From: Setophaga petechia
Lineage: Eukaryota > Chordata > Aves > Passeriformes > Parulidae
Direction of reading: 5' to 3'
Assembly (NCBI GenBank): GCA_024362935.1
Contig: JANCRA010000019.1
Span: forward strand, 1,084,001 to 1,148,000
DNA: 64,000 nt
Shown here: positions 9,201-23,400 of the stretch, piece by piece
How positions within the stretch are numbered: position 1 is the first letter of the stretch
Layout of the letters: every line of letters starts with the position of its first letter
Translations under genes and position numbers: made by a program
The notes under the pieces: model-generated
The model's input: the letters and a program-made list of their open reading frames with translations, nothing else
What the model was told of the DNA's origin: nothing
Databases searched by the model: none

Positions 9201-12200
9201 CCTTCAAGCTGTTTGGCATGGAGAGTTTCTATTGAAAATCAAGACAGAGACCTTTGGATCAGCATAGCATCTCTATTCAGTGGGATATCTTAAAAAAAAG
9301 AAAAAAAATCTTTTCCAGAACAAGGCTTTAATCATATGGTGTGAGAAAGGATGATCGACCTGTAACTGATGATCGACTGAAACGATGATGACTTCTAACA
9401 AGGGCATATGATGATTTCTAATCTCTACAAAAGAAAGTTTTAGAGTTTCACAGAGCTGCTTCATATTGATCAGGTCAGTAGGAAGAGGTGAACTTGCTTC
9501 TTAAAAAGCTAGCTTCAGTAAATACCTTTTAAAATTATTTATGATTTGAAATATTTCCTTTTTCTTTCCAATAATATAAAGTAACAATTTTACTGTCTTG
9601 GAATCAGAAGTCTTGACTTTTTTCTGATTTATGCAGTCTGCAGAGTCCCAGACTCCCTCTTTAGCCATGACCTTAATTCACTGGTGTGAATGAAGCTGTT
9701 GACTTCTATGAAGAAGTATGTAACACCTACAAAAACAAACAATGAAATTTCCAAAAGATAAATCTTACTATTCCTGACTTCTTGGTAGTAAAAAGTAAGA
9801 AAGGTAACCCTAGTTGTTTGTAGTAAACCAGCATAGACAGATAATAATTAAATTTAATGAAATTTTAATAATTTGCTTTAATAAAATTGTAAGAGCTGTC
9901 ATATGGATTGTCACTTTCATTATTAAATAGAATTTTTAGCACCTATATTTAGATATGTCTAATATTTTCCACCAAACCTTATTTTCATTTACTGTATTGT
10001 TTCCTTTAGTTAATAAGTTTTAATTCTCTGTTTCAAGTCAAGTGCTTTTTGAAAACTTTAGAAAAATTCTTTGTCATTTTGGAAGAATGAGATCAGGGAA
10101 ACTATGTAATTTTATTTTTGTTGAAAAATTCTTGCTGCCATTTCAGGTATTTTACTCCAGGTTCTGAAGCAGTGAGCTTAACTTTGGGAGGAACATGGTC
10201 CATACATTGAGGTTGTGCCTTTTTCAATTGCTGTTGAAGTTGGCCAAAATCTGGCATTTTTACAGATCTGAAAATTATGTTGTTACAGTTCAGAAGAGTT
10301 TCACAGCCATATCCCCTGACAGACCCATCTGCATCCAATATACCTCCTATTCCCCCAACAACTGCTGTTTTGCAAAAATTCTGCAAACAAGCCATCTTTA
10401 TAGAGCAAGTCAGTGTCGCATATATTGGGTATGGAAGAGATGCTCTGAGATTTCCAGTACTTCCCGTTGGATTAAGCATGGGGGAGAGAGTAGGTGCTAT
10501 GTTCATGAATTTCCCCTTTTAGACAATGTTCTCAATGCTCCCCTTTCAGACAATGTTCTCAAAAATTGCAGAAGGATTCAGAAGTTTAGAACAGTTAGAA
10601 GGTTACGGAATTGTGGATTCCAGCATCTGAAAAATTGTTTTTATCAACAAATATATTAATAATAGTAGTTTTCTTATTAAGAGCATTTAGAATTTGTCTG
10701 CAAAAATTCAGTCCAATTTAAAATTAGACATGCAGTGAAGTAGCCATGGAGAAATGTTTTACATACTTGCAGAAAAATCTGATGATTAAAAACAAATCCT
10801 CCTCCTTTTTGAATCATTTTTACATTAGTAAGACTCAAAAATGGCTTTCATCTTTAAAATGAAATTTTGCAGATCTTCTCTATAATTTGCAGCAATGTAA
10901 GCCTAAATCATCCCCAAATGCTAGCTGAATTTACAAGACCAGATCATTAACCTAAACTTTAGGAAGTCTCTAAAGATTTATTCACAGGGGAAGAATAGTC
11001 TCCCTTGGTTCCATTAGACCCCTGGCAGCCTGGAAGCTGGGGTTTTGTCCTCAGAGTGCCAGGTATATCCTGTGAACATTCTGATCTCTGCAGGCACAGC
11101 TGTGTTTATGACTTCAAACAAAACAAAACCAAACAAAAAGACAAAAAAAGGGCCTTTTCCTGTGGTACTGTGGCTTGCTACTGTTGACAGCTGCCCACCT
11201 TGTCTCTTCCAGAGATCTCTCCATCCTCAGAGCTGAGGGGAGCATGTGCTTGTCCCCCTCCTCACCAGTGTGTTGGTTCAGATGCTTCAACAGCGACAGG
11301 AGCTGCAGAACTGAGCGGTGCCCCCGGTAGCTGCCAGGCAGTGGGTTAGGAGATGTGTGACTGTGATTAGGAATGGTGACTCTGAGGCTGCAGAGTGAGA
11401 GGGTTGTTTGGATTAAGGTGTTAACAACTGTCATGGCAAGATGGGACAGGGCTCCTTTGTCAAAACCCTAAATCTGTGTTCTTCCTGCTTATAAACGCCC
11501 CTCTGCTGCTTCTCACCTCAGGATCAGTGGGAGTTCCTAAGGGCCTGTCAACTTTGAAAGTTGGTCTGTTTTTTTTTCCCCAGAGTCTTAAAGAAGCTGT
11601 TTAGGAGTTGAAGTTAAGAAGTGATTTTTTTCTTAACTGTAGCCCTAGTTTATTTTTTGTGTTAAAGATCACAGGTCAATACACGTGCAGATTCGGAAAA
11701 CAACTAACTAATTAATCAAAACATCTGTGACTTTAGTTCTTCAGCTTTAAAATAAATTCTTTTTCTCTGCTGCTAATGGATAATACTCATTGGTTTTTTG
11801 TATTTTCTGAAGTCAGAAGGGGCCATTTTAATAATTTATTTTGACTTCATCAAAGCACAGGCTCAAAATTATTACTTAGTAGTTTTCCTAACAAGGCCAA
11901 GAACTTGTGCAGAGCAAGGGGATGTTTTTGAGGCAGACATAGAAGCTTGATTTAGAGTGGCAAATCTTGCTAGTTATATTTTCCTAGTGAAATGCAGTTC
12001 TTCTGTGAGAAGTCTTATTTCACAAGTCAGGGAGAGACACTTTTTCCACCTAGGCCTTTCTTTGAACCACTGTGGAGAGGGTGCACTATGAGCTGCTGCT
12101 GCAACCTTGTCTGCTCACTGTTCCTGAGCTGCAGGCAACAGCAGGGAGCTCAGCACAGACTAAACACCCAAGTGTTCACTTTGATTTGCAGAAGGATTTT

Positions 12201-12530
12201 GCATCCAGCACTGAGCTTTGTGCTGCTGCCGTGGTACCTACGTTGTACCACAGCTGTTGCATAGCCACGAATAGTTTTTGGAGAAAAATAAATACTGAAA
12301 ATGTATTTATTTTCAGTATTTGTTTTCACAGGATTTGTTGTCAGGCGTTCTTTATGCATGCTAGTGATTTGCCTTAAAATTGTTCCTTTGGAAACAAAGC
12401 AGAATTTACTGCCTAATTAGACATTGATTATTTTCTACAAAAAAATTCCTATTTTCATTTAAAAATTGCTGATGTTGCCTGTACTGAGTGGATGGTTACC
12501 CTTCTTCTTAAAAATCTCACAGGCTAATGT
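6272..12530. other. Upstream flank of CDH2, no gene seen
   Basis: AT-rich unique sequence without a supported gene. It contains a TG/TA-rich microsatellite (8877-8924), an 18-bp duplication with the core ATGATCGAC (9351-9359 and 9369-9377), a 27-bp duplication with the unit CCCCTTT plus AGACAATGTTCTCA (10513-10566), and A/T runs. At 10102-10506 an open minus-strand frame of 134 codons overlaps plus-strand frames. I do not recognise it. Confidence 0.6.
8877..8924. repeat. TG/TA/CA-rich microsatellite
   Basis: A mixed dinucleotide stretch: a TG run, TACACGTACA-type alternation, then TATATA. It is low-complexity and purine/pyrimidine alternating, so potentially Z-forming but otherwise unremarkable. 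Confidence 0.75.
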
Positions 12531-12670
12531 CATAGAATCATAGAATGGTTTATGTTGTAAGGGACATTAAAGGTCATCTAGTTTCAACACCATTGTGGTG
12601 GTCAGGGATGCCTTTCACTAGAGCGGATTGCTCACAGGTCCATCCAGCCTGGCCTTAAACCCTTCCAGGG
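12531..12670 (-). mobile_element. CR1 LINE, 3'-end fragment
   Basis: The plus strand begins with the CATAGAATCATAGAATGG signature, the reverse complement of the avian CR1 3' end. It continues with the usual antisense text: 'GGTCATCTAGTTTCAACACC', a first-strand equivalent of CACTAGA, and 'CCATCCAGCCTGGCCTTAAA'. The element therefore runs on the minus strand with its 3' end at the left. Only about 140 bases are clear. It is a 5'-truncated copy, as most CR1 copies are. Confidence 0.9.
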
Positions 12671-12699
12671 AAGTAATGAGTAAGCTACGTTTATCTGAC

Positions 12700-13060
12700 T
12701 TGTGTAATTTCTAGTCATTCACTCTTGTTACTCTTTCAGCACTGAAAGAGTTGACTTTTTCATGTGTCTTTTCACTGTATTGGAACAGACCAGTTACCTT
12801 TGATAAGATGAAACTTTTCCTCATTAAGCTAACTAAATCAAAGTCTTTGAGTATTTCATTAAATACATAGTTCCCAATAATTTAATAAATGTTCCAGTTC
12901 TCCCCTGACCCTCTAATTTTTAACATGCTGCTTGAAATGCTGGTGCTAGAACTGCATGCTGTATTTTACCACCAGCTGTAGTAATTTGAAAAACAGAAGT
13001 AATACATGTACCAGACTCCTACTCAGTGCTCCCATGTTAGCAGATACAGTGATCATATTA
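12700..13060 (-). mobile_element. Probable older, diverged CR1 fragment
   Basis: Short stretches resemble the antisense CR1 body: CACTGTATTGGAACAGACC at about 12773, a run beginning TTCCAGTTCTCCCCTGACC at about 12894, and GCTAGAACTGCATGC followed by CCAGCTG at about 12944-12977. Divergence is high and the limits are uncertain. The fragment directly abuts the cleaner CR1 tail, so this may be one rearranged copy or two nested ones. Confidence 0.4.
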
Positions 13061-14040
13061 ACCCTTGCATCACACCCTTGCTCTGGTCACTAGATGACCC
13101 CCCATCAGAACCAGTTTCCCAGAATAATATCCTTTGCTGAGAAACACACCCTTCATTATTTGCTCTTGGGCCAGGAAGAGCCCTCATTTTCCTTTGCACT
13201 GAAGCTTTTGTAAATACATTCTTTGCAGTTCCACTCCTGGCAGTCTTCCACTTCCATCCCACGCTCATCACTTTATATCTCTCCGTATTCTCTCCTGACA
13301 CTGATTTGGAGTCATCACCAGATTGCCTTTGCGAATAAATATCCTTGGGAAGCCAGGAGTGCTGATAAATAATGTTGAGTTTCCATATCCATTAAAGCAG
13401 CCATTGATTCTGCTTGAACATATCTTAAGCTTCTGAAGTGAAGAATGTCTAATCCCACCTGGAGATGAGTCAGTAAATTGTAAACATATACAAGGCATTC
13501 AGAACTAGTGACGAAATCTCTCCAAATATGAGTCCTTGTGTCAATGGCTAAGAAATTGCAACAAAAGAACTGAAGGATGATAAAAACAGAAGAGGACTTA
13601 TGATGATGAATGTACCACAGTTGTGAGGAGTCTGGATCTTAGTTGAGTCAAACTAAAGAATTGTGTACTGTTTAGTTATCCATCAAAACCACAATTGATA
13701 TTATCCTTGGCTGTAACTTGGCATTGTATGCACAAAATCACAGGCCTTGGGCTGGTTTGGAGATTTGTTTATGCATATTACTTTGCTTTACCTCTGTTCC
13801 TTCTCAGCACTGCTACTTCCCTAGAGTCAGGACCCTGTGTAAACACCGTAAACTTCAGGCTGGACTGGAGAAACATAGAACTTTTGGAAATGGTTAATTC
13901 TTTCAGTGGCTTTTTCCCACTTTCCATACACATCCATATAATGACTCGACACCTCTACTCACAGTACTGGCTCTTCTTGAGGAGTGCTAGGGAAACAAAA
14001 GTCTGGCAATACTTTTGCTGCTGGAGACAGTATTTTAATA
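13060..14040. other. Non-coding, nothing clear
   Basis: Unique-looking sequence with no supported gene. The first 250 bases may be an extension of the older CR1 copy, but I cannot align it by eye. Confidence 0.5.
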
Positions 14041-14041
14041 G

Positions 14042-14455
14042 AATCATAGAATTCTTTAAGTCTGACTGAGGATTCACTCAGTCCCAATAAAGATATTAAA
14101 CAGGACTGGCCCCAACTCTGAGTCCAGCTGCCAGCTGGATATAACTCCATTCACCACCACTCCCTGGGCCTGGCTGTCTGGATAATTCTTGGGTTTTTAT
14201 CCAGTGAAAACTGCACCCAAGCCATGAGCAGGCAGTTTCTCCAGGAGAATACTGTGGTAATCAGTGTCAGAGACTTTTCTGAAGTCAAGGTAAACAACAT
14301 CTACAGCCTTCCACTCATCCACTAAGTGGATCACTCTGTCATAACAGGAGATCAGGCCAGTCAAGCAGCACCTGGCTTTCATGAACTCATGCTGGCTGGG
14401 CCTGATCTCCTGCGTGTGCTGCTTGGTGGCACTCAAGGTGATCTGCTCCATAACA
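14042..14455 (-). mobile_element. CR1 LINE fragment with reverse-transcriptase remnant
   Basis: Antisense CR1 sequence. The minus strand translates to a remnant of the CR1 ORF2 reverse transcriptase, including VDEWKAVDVVYLDFRKVSDT. This corresponds to the RT motif A region, usually YLDFSKAFDT in CR1. The plus strand shows the matching phrases AACAGGACTGGCCCCA, CATTCACCACCACTC and TCATCCACTAAG. The remnant is part of a longer open minus-strand frame (14197-14619) but carries substitutions in the motif and no full domain, so it is a dead fragment. Confidence 0.88.
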
Positions 14456-17400
14456 TAAACAGCCAAAATCACATTACAGAGAAAATTCAGACATATAGGA
14501 CATTGACAATTGCTTGGCCTTATACAGCTATTGCACAATGCTATTAATTTTACAGTGTATTTGCTGATAATTTGTAGGTATAATAAAAAAGAACTGAAAA
14601 CTAAGGGCAAAGGCTCCAATGAAGAAAAAATCTCCTGTGCATGTTCAGATGTTTGGCATTTACCTTTACTCTTCCAGCATCTAGAGTGTATCTATGGTTG
14701 AGAGTAAGATGACGAAAAGATCATGATAAAGAGCACCCTTGTTCATCTTTCCAGTTTATCCATTGTCTGTTTGGAGTAAGATCCTTCTATCTGTCAGGAA
14801 AGTCTTGTCTCTGGGTAACATCCTAAAAAGTAAAAACAGCTTTAAGGGTAGTATCAACCATCAAATTGAGGGCTGTTTTTAAGGGGGTTTTTTTTGGTGG
14901 TTTTTTTTTTTTTTTGCCTAGTCCCAAGTCTAACACATTCCTGGTTGAACAACCAGCTGCTGTCACAGAAGTTTTAGGAAGAAGAAAATTATTTCCAGCA
15001 TAGTTCAGCCTCTCAAGGGATATCGAATGAAAGGCTAAGGTAGAAGAATAGCTGGGAATGGCTCCCCAAAAACTGAGGGGAAAGTGGGAAGGGGGAAAAG
15101 GATTGTTTTATGTTGCTGGTGCTGATATTATGGAGAGGGGTCTCCAACTTCCTGGGATGTTTCTTTCATGCTGCTGCTTTCATAAAGGTTGATGTCCTTT
15201 TCTCCATTGAGAAGCAGACATCTCTACAGGAAAAGAAAGAAGAAAAGATCTGTTTGGGGGATTATTATATTTGCTCTAAGAAAACCATAAAGATACAACT
15301 GAGAAGCAAATAGATTCTTATGCTAGGACCAAGGGATCAAACTGGATAAAAAGAGTCAGGAAGGGTCAAAATAAAGAAAATTAATGGAAAATTATCCCAG
15401 TGGAATTCTTCAGCAAAGGCCGGACAGGATGGCCCCAAGCTTTGCTACTGTCACTGTGGGGAGAACCTTATCAAGAATTGGCTATAGGACCTTCCCAGAG
15501 CAATCACTTAATCCTCCTTTCCTTCCTTCTGAATAAAACAGTTCTTTCCACATATCCTTGGGAAAAATACAGCATTTAACCATAAGTGGGCCAAAAGCAT
15601 CTTCCAATTTTAAACTGAGCAAAATTAAGCCAAACTATTATTTTATGCTGTCTGTGGAACACAGAGAAAGCACCATATGCTGGGGAACTGAAAATAAATA
15701 AGATATTCCCTAGTGAGGTGTGAATTCTTAGCGACATTAATATCTAGATTATCCAGAGAACAGATTTTCCTTTGAACACTGTTAAAGATGAACCCCAGTT
15801 CCTGGCTATGTTGATGTTTCCACATTAATATTAGGGGACCTTCCTTAAATACTGATGAGGCCCTGTGGCAACATGAAAAAGTATTTTGTCCTGTATATGA
15901 GGATTTTGAAAGATGAAGGCTTGAAACCTTGTAAATTTTAGTCATGTACATCCCTCTACAAGTCATAATGGTATTGGTAATGCAGCTATATAATGCAATT
16001 CATAGGAAGCCTGTTGCTCCTCTTCCATGAGCCAGATGACCATGACATCTGAAAGTGCACAATACTGCACAGTGGTATCTACATGTGCTATATAATTCTT
16101 GTTGCAAAGGCAAAGCCTATTTGTATAAATAAGATTTATATTCATAGCATTATTCAAGATTTTGTCGAGTGTCCTGAAAGCAATTCAAAAACAGGAATGG
16201 CAAAAGTAATGTATATCAAAAAAAAACAAGGAGAGTGTAGGTCTGAGTAAAAGTTTGAAAATCTTTTCTTCAGGGACTATCCTGCACTGAGAACCCAAAC
16301 ATGTAGGATAGAGGCATGTGGTGGAACATTGTACCATGGTGCATTTCCTCAGACTACAGAGGGGCCCATTTGAAAAAGCAGTTAACAATAAAATGGTCTT
16401 GTTACAGTGAGACTATTCTAAGCTGGTGCCTAAAGTGACACAGACCCTCTTGGGTTTGATATTGCTAAATTGCTGTGCTGAAACTGATATATGGTTTTTA
16501 ATTGACCGTCTTGTGTATGATCAATTACAGGTGCAGCCTCAGAAAGGTGTATGTGAAGCATTTCTTCAGATGATTTTTACCCACTATAGTTTGCTAAGAC
16601 CTGTACCAGGAAGTATTATTGTAGTACTGAGAAAGTTTATTTTATTGACTGCTGTGGCTCTCCCCTGGCTCATTCTTTTCTAAAAACTGGGCACAGCCCC
16701 ATAAACCACAGAAGTACAGAATCAAGATTAAAATTAACCTCAATGCCACTCAGTGAGACCATTTAAGCAGTTGGAGTCAGTGTGGTTTTACACCAATTAA
16801 GTACTGTTACAAGGCAAAATCCCATTGACTAGAATTATGTCAGTGTATAGTGCAAAATAATGTACATTATCCTAGCTATATGAAGTCATGATGGAGTATG
16901 GTGCCAATACAGTTTAAGAACGCTTCGCACAATCCTAGCAAAAAATTTAAATATTGCCAGTGTTAACTGAAGGACAGCATTCATTTTCTTGATGTCATGC
17001 TGGGCTTGAAGAAAATACCTAATGCAAAATATTGAATATGATATCAATGAAGGAAATTAAGGATTTTGTTTGTTTCAAACCAAACGGTAATGAAATAATA
17101 ATACTATTACCATGAGGCACTCCACCCAGGTAATGATTCATCTAAATCCAAAATAAAACAAAAAAAGACCAAAACCAAACATTTCTTCCCCCCCTCCCCT
17201 CCCCCCAAAAAAAGAGCTCACTTAAAAAAAAAAAAGAAACCAAACCCATTTACTCTCTGTTTGTGTTGGATAGAAGAATCAGAAATAGAACTCTGACCAG
17301 CCAATACAGTCATCTATCTACACAACCATAATAGTTTTATAGATCTCTAAGCATGTAACAATTAGTTCTGTTACCCTTTATTGGTGGAGAAGTGCATGGA

Positions 17401-20400
17401 AAAGAGATTAAGATATTAGTCCTTACAGAGCAAATAAATCTTAAAATAAATTCCCAAAAAGCAAAAAAAAAAAATTATTTGTGTTATACTAAAGGCATTA
17501 AGCAATGTCTTTTTAAGTGTCTTGCCAACAGTTCAAACATGGAAATAACAAAACTACTCCTGTAATCATCATAAAAATTAATAACCATGAAACTGGGAAG
17601 GTCTCAGGCTTGGATAAGAGAATCTGCACCTCCATTACACTGTTACATTTATGACCAAATTTTTTTTCAATTGGTAATACTCTATTATAAAAGCTTTAAT
17701 TTTCCTTATGTGTTAAATCAGGCACTGTATAGAGAAAAAAATCATAAATTTTAAATGCCCTGTAAATTAGTCAGTTTCTTTACTCACAGAAGAAGTCTAC
17801 TCTTAGGATGAACTGACTAATAAAATCCACAGGTCACCACAAAAAAAAAAAAGGAGATGTGAATATTTTGAGCATGTACTCAAATGGTCACATTTGAACT
17901 CTGCTTCTCCTTGGTGAAGCTCAAGTAACATTTACTGCTAGGAGCGGGTCCATGGACTTCTATTAAATTTCTTTCTTGAGAATCTGAGAATCTGCCATTT
18001 CTCTGGCCCCAGCTGCAGAGGAGGAACAGCATGCCCTCTACTGTACTGCACTTTAGTTGCCCTTTAGATGCTCCTTCACTTGCCTTAATCCTCTATGGCC
18101 AGGATTTATCCTAATTCCTTAAATTCAGCCTAATTTTCATTCAACTCCATTGAAAATATCTCTTACATTCTGAGCAAATGGAGCATGAGGAACTCGTATG
18201 TTATTAAACAAATGCAGGCAAGGTGATTAGACTTGGACAGCTGGCTGATATTGAAGTTTCTGTGTTAAAGATTCCTGTAGTTATTTTTTTCTTAATCAGT
18301 CTAGAAGCGACATGTTGCTATAGGCAATCAATTTGTTTACAGCAGAAAATAAAATCTAATATTTATTATTCAGTGATCCAGTCACTCACATGTGTGTGTA
18401 TGAATTACATACTGAATTCACAAAAAAAAAAAAAAATTAAATTGAAAAGGCACAACTTGAGGCAATTTTCATAAAAGACTAACAATGCTGACAGTAGGTG
18501 TCCTTTTAACTGAAGATTTTTTTTCTTCTGGTCTCTTCAGTAAGAGGGTAAGTTCTTTAAAATAACAAAGTTAATTGTAGCTAGCACTGAAATGATAAAA
18601 ATAAAAAAGATTTGACTCTCTATGGGAGGCTGTTTTTTCAACTGATGAAAGGAGAGAGATGTCTGACAGAATAATAGGATTAATTTTTAAAACATGCTCA
18701 GCTTTGGACATTATGTCCAAAAGCAATGACATGATTACTGTTGTCTTTAAAGAATGTACAAAAGTTTAATTTTAGGGAAAACACTGGAAATGCTAAGACA
18801 GTAGGCATTTGATTTGCTTTGATGGCTTAATAGGCAGTTTAGCTACCTTTTAAATTGATGGCTGGCAGTTGTAAAGGGTGCATTTTAAATAAGTTGTCTG
18901 GATTTCACAATCTTGGCTTCTACAGGCTTTACTGGAAATCGTACTGTTAATACCTTTGATAACAAGTTTAAGTTTTCCTGAGTCAGTTATTTTGGGCACC
19001 ACCAACTTTCCCTGTCAAACAACATGGGCAAGGAACCCATAGCTTTACCATAATGATCTATAGGGAAAAGTCGATCACATTTTACATATTTTTTTTTGAA
19101 AGTGAAATCCTGATCACCTTGAAATTAGTTTGTTCTCAGACTGCTTAAAATGGTATTTTGTTCCATGAACACACAGATGTCTTCAAATAAACTTTTACAT
19201 GTTCACACACTGAAGCTGGATACAGATAATATAAGAAGCTGTTTTGAATTCCCTGACCTTCACAGATTGAAGTTTCAACTTCAATCAGTGCTAACACAGT
19301 TTTTCTTCTTCCCTCCCCTTTTCACAATACAATAAAATTTTATTTCAATATTGTAGTGTGGGTTATAAAATCTCAGAGAATTGAAGTGGCAAGTCTCCAG
19401 GATCTGACTGTGCTAAGGGAAGAGATAAATTACCTTTCTTGAAGAAGAGAGTGATTGCTTCATGTTTAAAATCTTTCTGCTATTAGGAATGAAAAACAAA
19501 CACTTGGATTTTGGTCTGTGACCTCCCTACAATGTCCATGAAGGAAATCACATAAATGTCAGCTACAGCAGGCCTTCACATAGGATGGGGTTTGAAACAG
19601 TTTTCAGAGAGAGTGGTGGCTTTGCCAGCTCAAAGAATAACATTTTTGAAAGACATTTTGAAGACAGGTGTATTATTATGCATTACGGTAACCGAACTCT
19701 TCCAACTTTTGTTGTTTTAAGCAAAAAAAATATTAGGAAGATTTTAGATTAATATTAATATAACTTCTACCTCCAAAACAAAGAGCACTTTGAACATTTT
19801 AGAAGTCAATAAAGTACACTTAGAGGAGCATTCTTGTTTTACCAGAAATACACTTTTAAAGCAAATATATTGTTATTCTACAGGATTTGTCTGTCTCTCT
19901 CTATGTAATAACAGAGTTCTAACATTAATAAGAAGAAACCTAAGTAATATAAATACCTCTGCTTAAAACATTAGCTGCAATACTAACAGTCCTTGTCATT
20001 GTTAGGTTTTAAATCTTCATTGCCAAATACACATGAGACAAAATAAATAATTTTGTGTAACTGTAGAAACCTTTCTCCCCCAGATTCCTTTCTTTTCCCC
20101 TCTAAGACTTTTTCATGCTATTTTATGGTAGCATAACACGTTAACGTCTTTATGCTGCAATTTGCTGATATGAAGTTTCATTGTACATGTTAATGTAGGA
20201 ATGCTACAAGAAAGTTGCTTGATCTTCTTCCAAGTTTTAAATACCAATTTTAAGCAGCAATAGTCTCATTCACTAATTGCTGTTTATTTCTTACATGCGG
20301 CTGTATTTTTTCCTTTTCTTATTTTCTCTCAGCAGAGTCTTTTTAATTGCAGCACAATTTTTCATCCTGCTCAGGTCAGTTTTATTTCCCTTCATCCCCT

Positions 20401-23400
20401 AGCTTTAACAATATTTGCACAGAAAAATATAGAGTACTGTGTTATTTTTGGCTTTTGATAAAAGTAGGCAATATATTCTAGCTTTGTATTAAAATCAAGG
20501 TTAAGTAGTGTTACAAGCAAGGTGTGGACCAAAACTGAACAAGCTGCTTAGCTAAAATGTTGGGGTTTTTTCAAGAGGCCTTACTCACATTCAAACAATA
20601 ATTTGCAGTGATGCAAATCTGCGATCTCATTTCGGGAGAAAAAAAAAATCAGTTTCCTCCCAAATTTTTCTCAAACTGGGACACCTTTTAATTAACAGGT
20701 TAAAAAAAGAAACCAGGGAAAAACCTATCTTTTTTTATGCAATTCCAAAGATGGTATCTTCTTGTTGTAGATGCTGTAAACCTGAATAAGACATAATGTT
20801 CTAGCCTCCAGCCTTTCCTCCAACCTTGCCTCTTAGATTAAGAAATAGAAATGAAAACGTTAATGGAGATTTTTATTTTAGTATGTAGACTTGGGGGTCT
20901 CTTCAGGCCTCCTGGAGTGTTTTTTGAACTGCTTAATTCTTCAAGGGAAAAGTATAAGCTTTCTTGTACTGTTCTAGTGTTACCAAACTGAACTTTATTT
21001 AGTCTGAGCATACTTCAAGGAAAGAAGCCATCGCCTCACTTTATGCTGTCTGTGTATCTATGTGTTTACAGCAAAATTAGTTTTTCAGTCTGATTCAAGT
21101 CTGAAAATTGGTCACAATTTAATAGAAAAGAAGCTCATGTTCAGTAAATATTCTGTGTTCACTCTCATCATTTTCTTCTCCGCAGTTTTTTCTCTATCTT
21201 TCTCTGTTTCCTATACTGTATTTGTAATGCAGTGAAATCTCAAGATACTTAAACCAAAATAACTCAGCGTTAGATAAAATAACAAATAAAATTGTGGGCT
21301 GATTTTCCCTCCTCCCACTCTTCTTTATATCCAAAAAACATCTATACAGAATTTCCATGGAAGGTGGAACATAAGTGCAGCTTAATAATGAACTTTCCAA
21401 AATGCCTTTTGACATGCCTTTATTACTGACACTGCTTACCAGGCTCTTGCTGAGTTTAGAGCCTTTTTGTTCTGAGCACTGTGTAAACAAAGAAGAATCT
21501 TTATACTGCACAGAGGGAGTGAAGGTAGGAAGTTATTCTTCATCTTCAAGAAGGATGGTGAGCAGGGACTGTATTGATTCTATTTTCAAGCGTATCTCTG
21601 ACCTGATAAGATTTGACCTGTTAAGACCAATACTACAGGAGATGTTATGGTTGAATGAACCTGTTAAGACAACCAAGAAAAGGAGGCTTTGTAAATTGAG
21701 TAGATGATGTCCTGTGTATTCTCAAATTTCATAAATCCCAAATTTTAGAAAAGTTAGAGTAATAATAAGACTTCATACAGGCCTTTCCAGCAGTCTGCTA
21801 TTACATAGTACTTGAAATAAATGTTGACTTATGTTGTTGGGAGTTCTGATAAGTACTTATATTACGGTTATTTTTGGAACACTCTGATGAGGTTTAAATA
21901 AAACCAGACAACTTTGAACTGCCATAAAAATTTTTATTTAAAAAAATAACTCACATATAAATCTGTATAAAAAGCTTTTGGTGGCTAAGTGAATAAATAC
22001 AGAAGAACACTCATAAAAATCTTGAAAACCTCTCCTACAATTTTGTATTACTTTGTTGTAAAATTTATGTTAAATAGGCCACTTTAATCTCAGCTCTTTA
22101 AGTTACATGTGAGCCTGTTAGATCTTCAGTATCTCTTCCATCTTCACTCCACATACCTGCTATTTAATGCAAGTGTAAAAGATTTTAAAATTCCTGTTTC
22201 CCTTGTTCACAGGACTGGAATAATGGACAGGTTCCCATCATAGAGGAGAAACAAATTTTATAATGACAAAACAATTAAATTGATTTTCACAATTTGACTG
22301 AAATATGTCTTTTTCTAATTGAGAAGCTAACAGTAAATACTAGCACCTTCAAAACACTGAAGTCTCCCTTTGAATCATTCTTCCCATCTCATCACCAGAT
22401 ACTCTTTCCTTCTAAACTTGAGGCAGGATGAACAGCAAAATTATTCTTCTTTCTACTTCCAGTATATTCTCACATGGTCCATAATGTGATCAGAAGAAAT
22501 CCTCTCTCTTCAAGTTTCACAAGTCCTGTTTTTCAATGCAGAAAATAATTTCTAAACAGAGCAGCAATAAGATTTCCTTTGAAAAATATCAAATCCAGAC
22601 ATTTTTCTTGAATTGTTGATTTTTTAATGCCTGAACTTAATGATCATTGATTCCTGGAAGATCTATTTGCTTAAACAGGTTTTTATCATTAATGCTTCAG
22701 TGGCCATTTTGCTGTTCTGGCTGCTGCCAATATCTCATAGACTTCTCTGTACTGGCTGTCCAGTCACATGTTGTTCAACCATAGCCAAAACCATCTTCAC
22801 ATTTTCCACTAATAAAACTGCAGCACAGAGAAATTGTCATGTTTATAGTGTTACTAGAAATAATAACCATTTAGATGAATATATTAAAAAGGCAAATAAA
22901 ACAGCATCCCTCAAGATGGCTGAGGCTGTCAAACATAGCTCTAAAGACTATTTTTTCTGTTCATTGCTTTTGCTTTTAGACTTTGCCATCATTTCATCTT
23001 GTACTGAAGAAAAGATGAATTGCTCAACAACAAAGTAAAATTTAGGAGAATTTCTAACTCCTAAAAGAGATTAAAGTACACCCAATCTCAAGAACATTTG
23101 CTAGAAAGCCAGTTTTACTCATGTTTTTGCATCCTTCCACCTATAGAAGCAACTGTAAAAACTGAATTTGGTGTTTTTCAGAGAAAAGAAAACTGCAAGA
23201 CCAAAACTGTAAGTGTTTGGAGATCAGGTAGGTGTGCATAACAACTTTTTCTTTCTATCTTATTTATCTTTCTAATGATGCATTTATATGTTGTCATACC
23301 CTGAAAAGTTCTAATATTACATGAAGGAAGGGGACTTGGGGAGGTAATCTGTTGTCAGTGGGAAATGTAAGATGTACAATCTCTAGGGAAGGTTGCTGAG

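Noticed and set aside
14197..14619. A 140-codon minus-strand frame with RT-like residues
   Set aside because: Only its second half is CR1 reverse transcriptase, with damaged motifs. It is a LINE relic, not a host gene.
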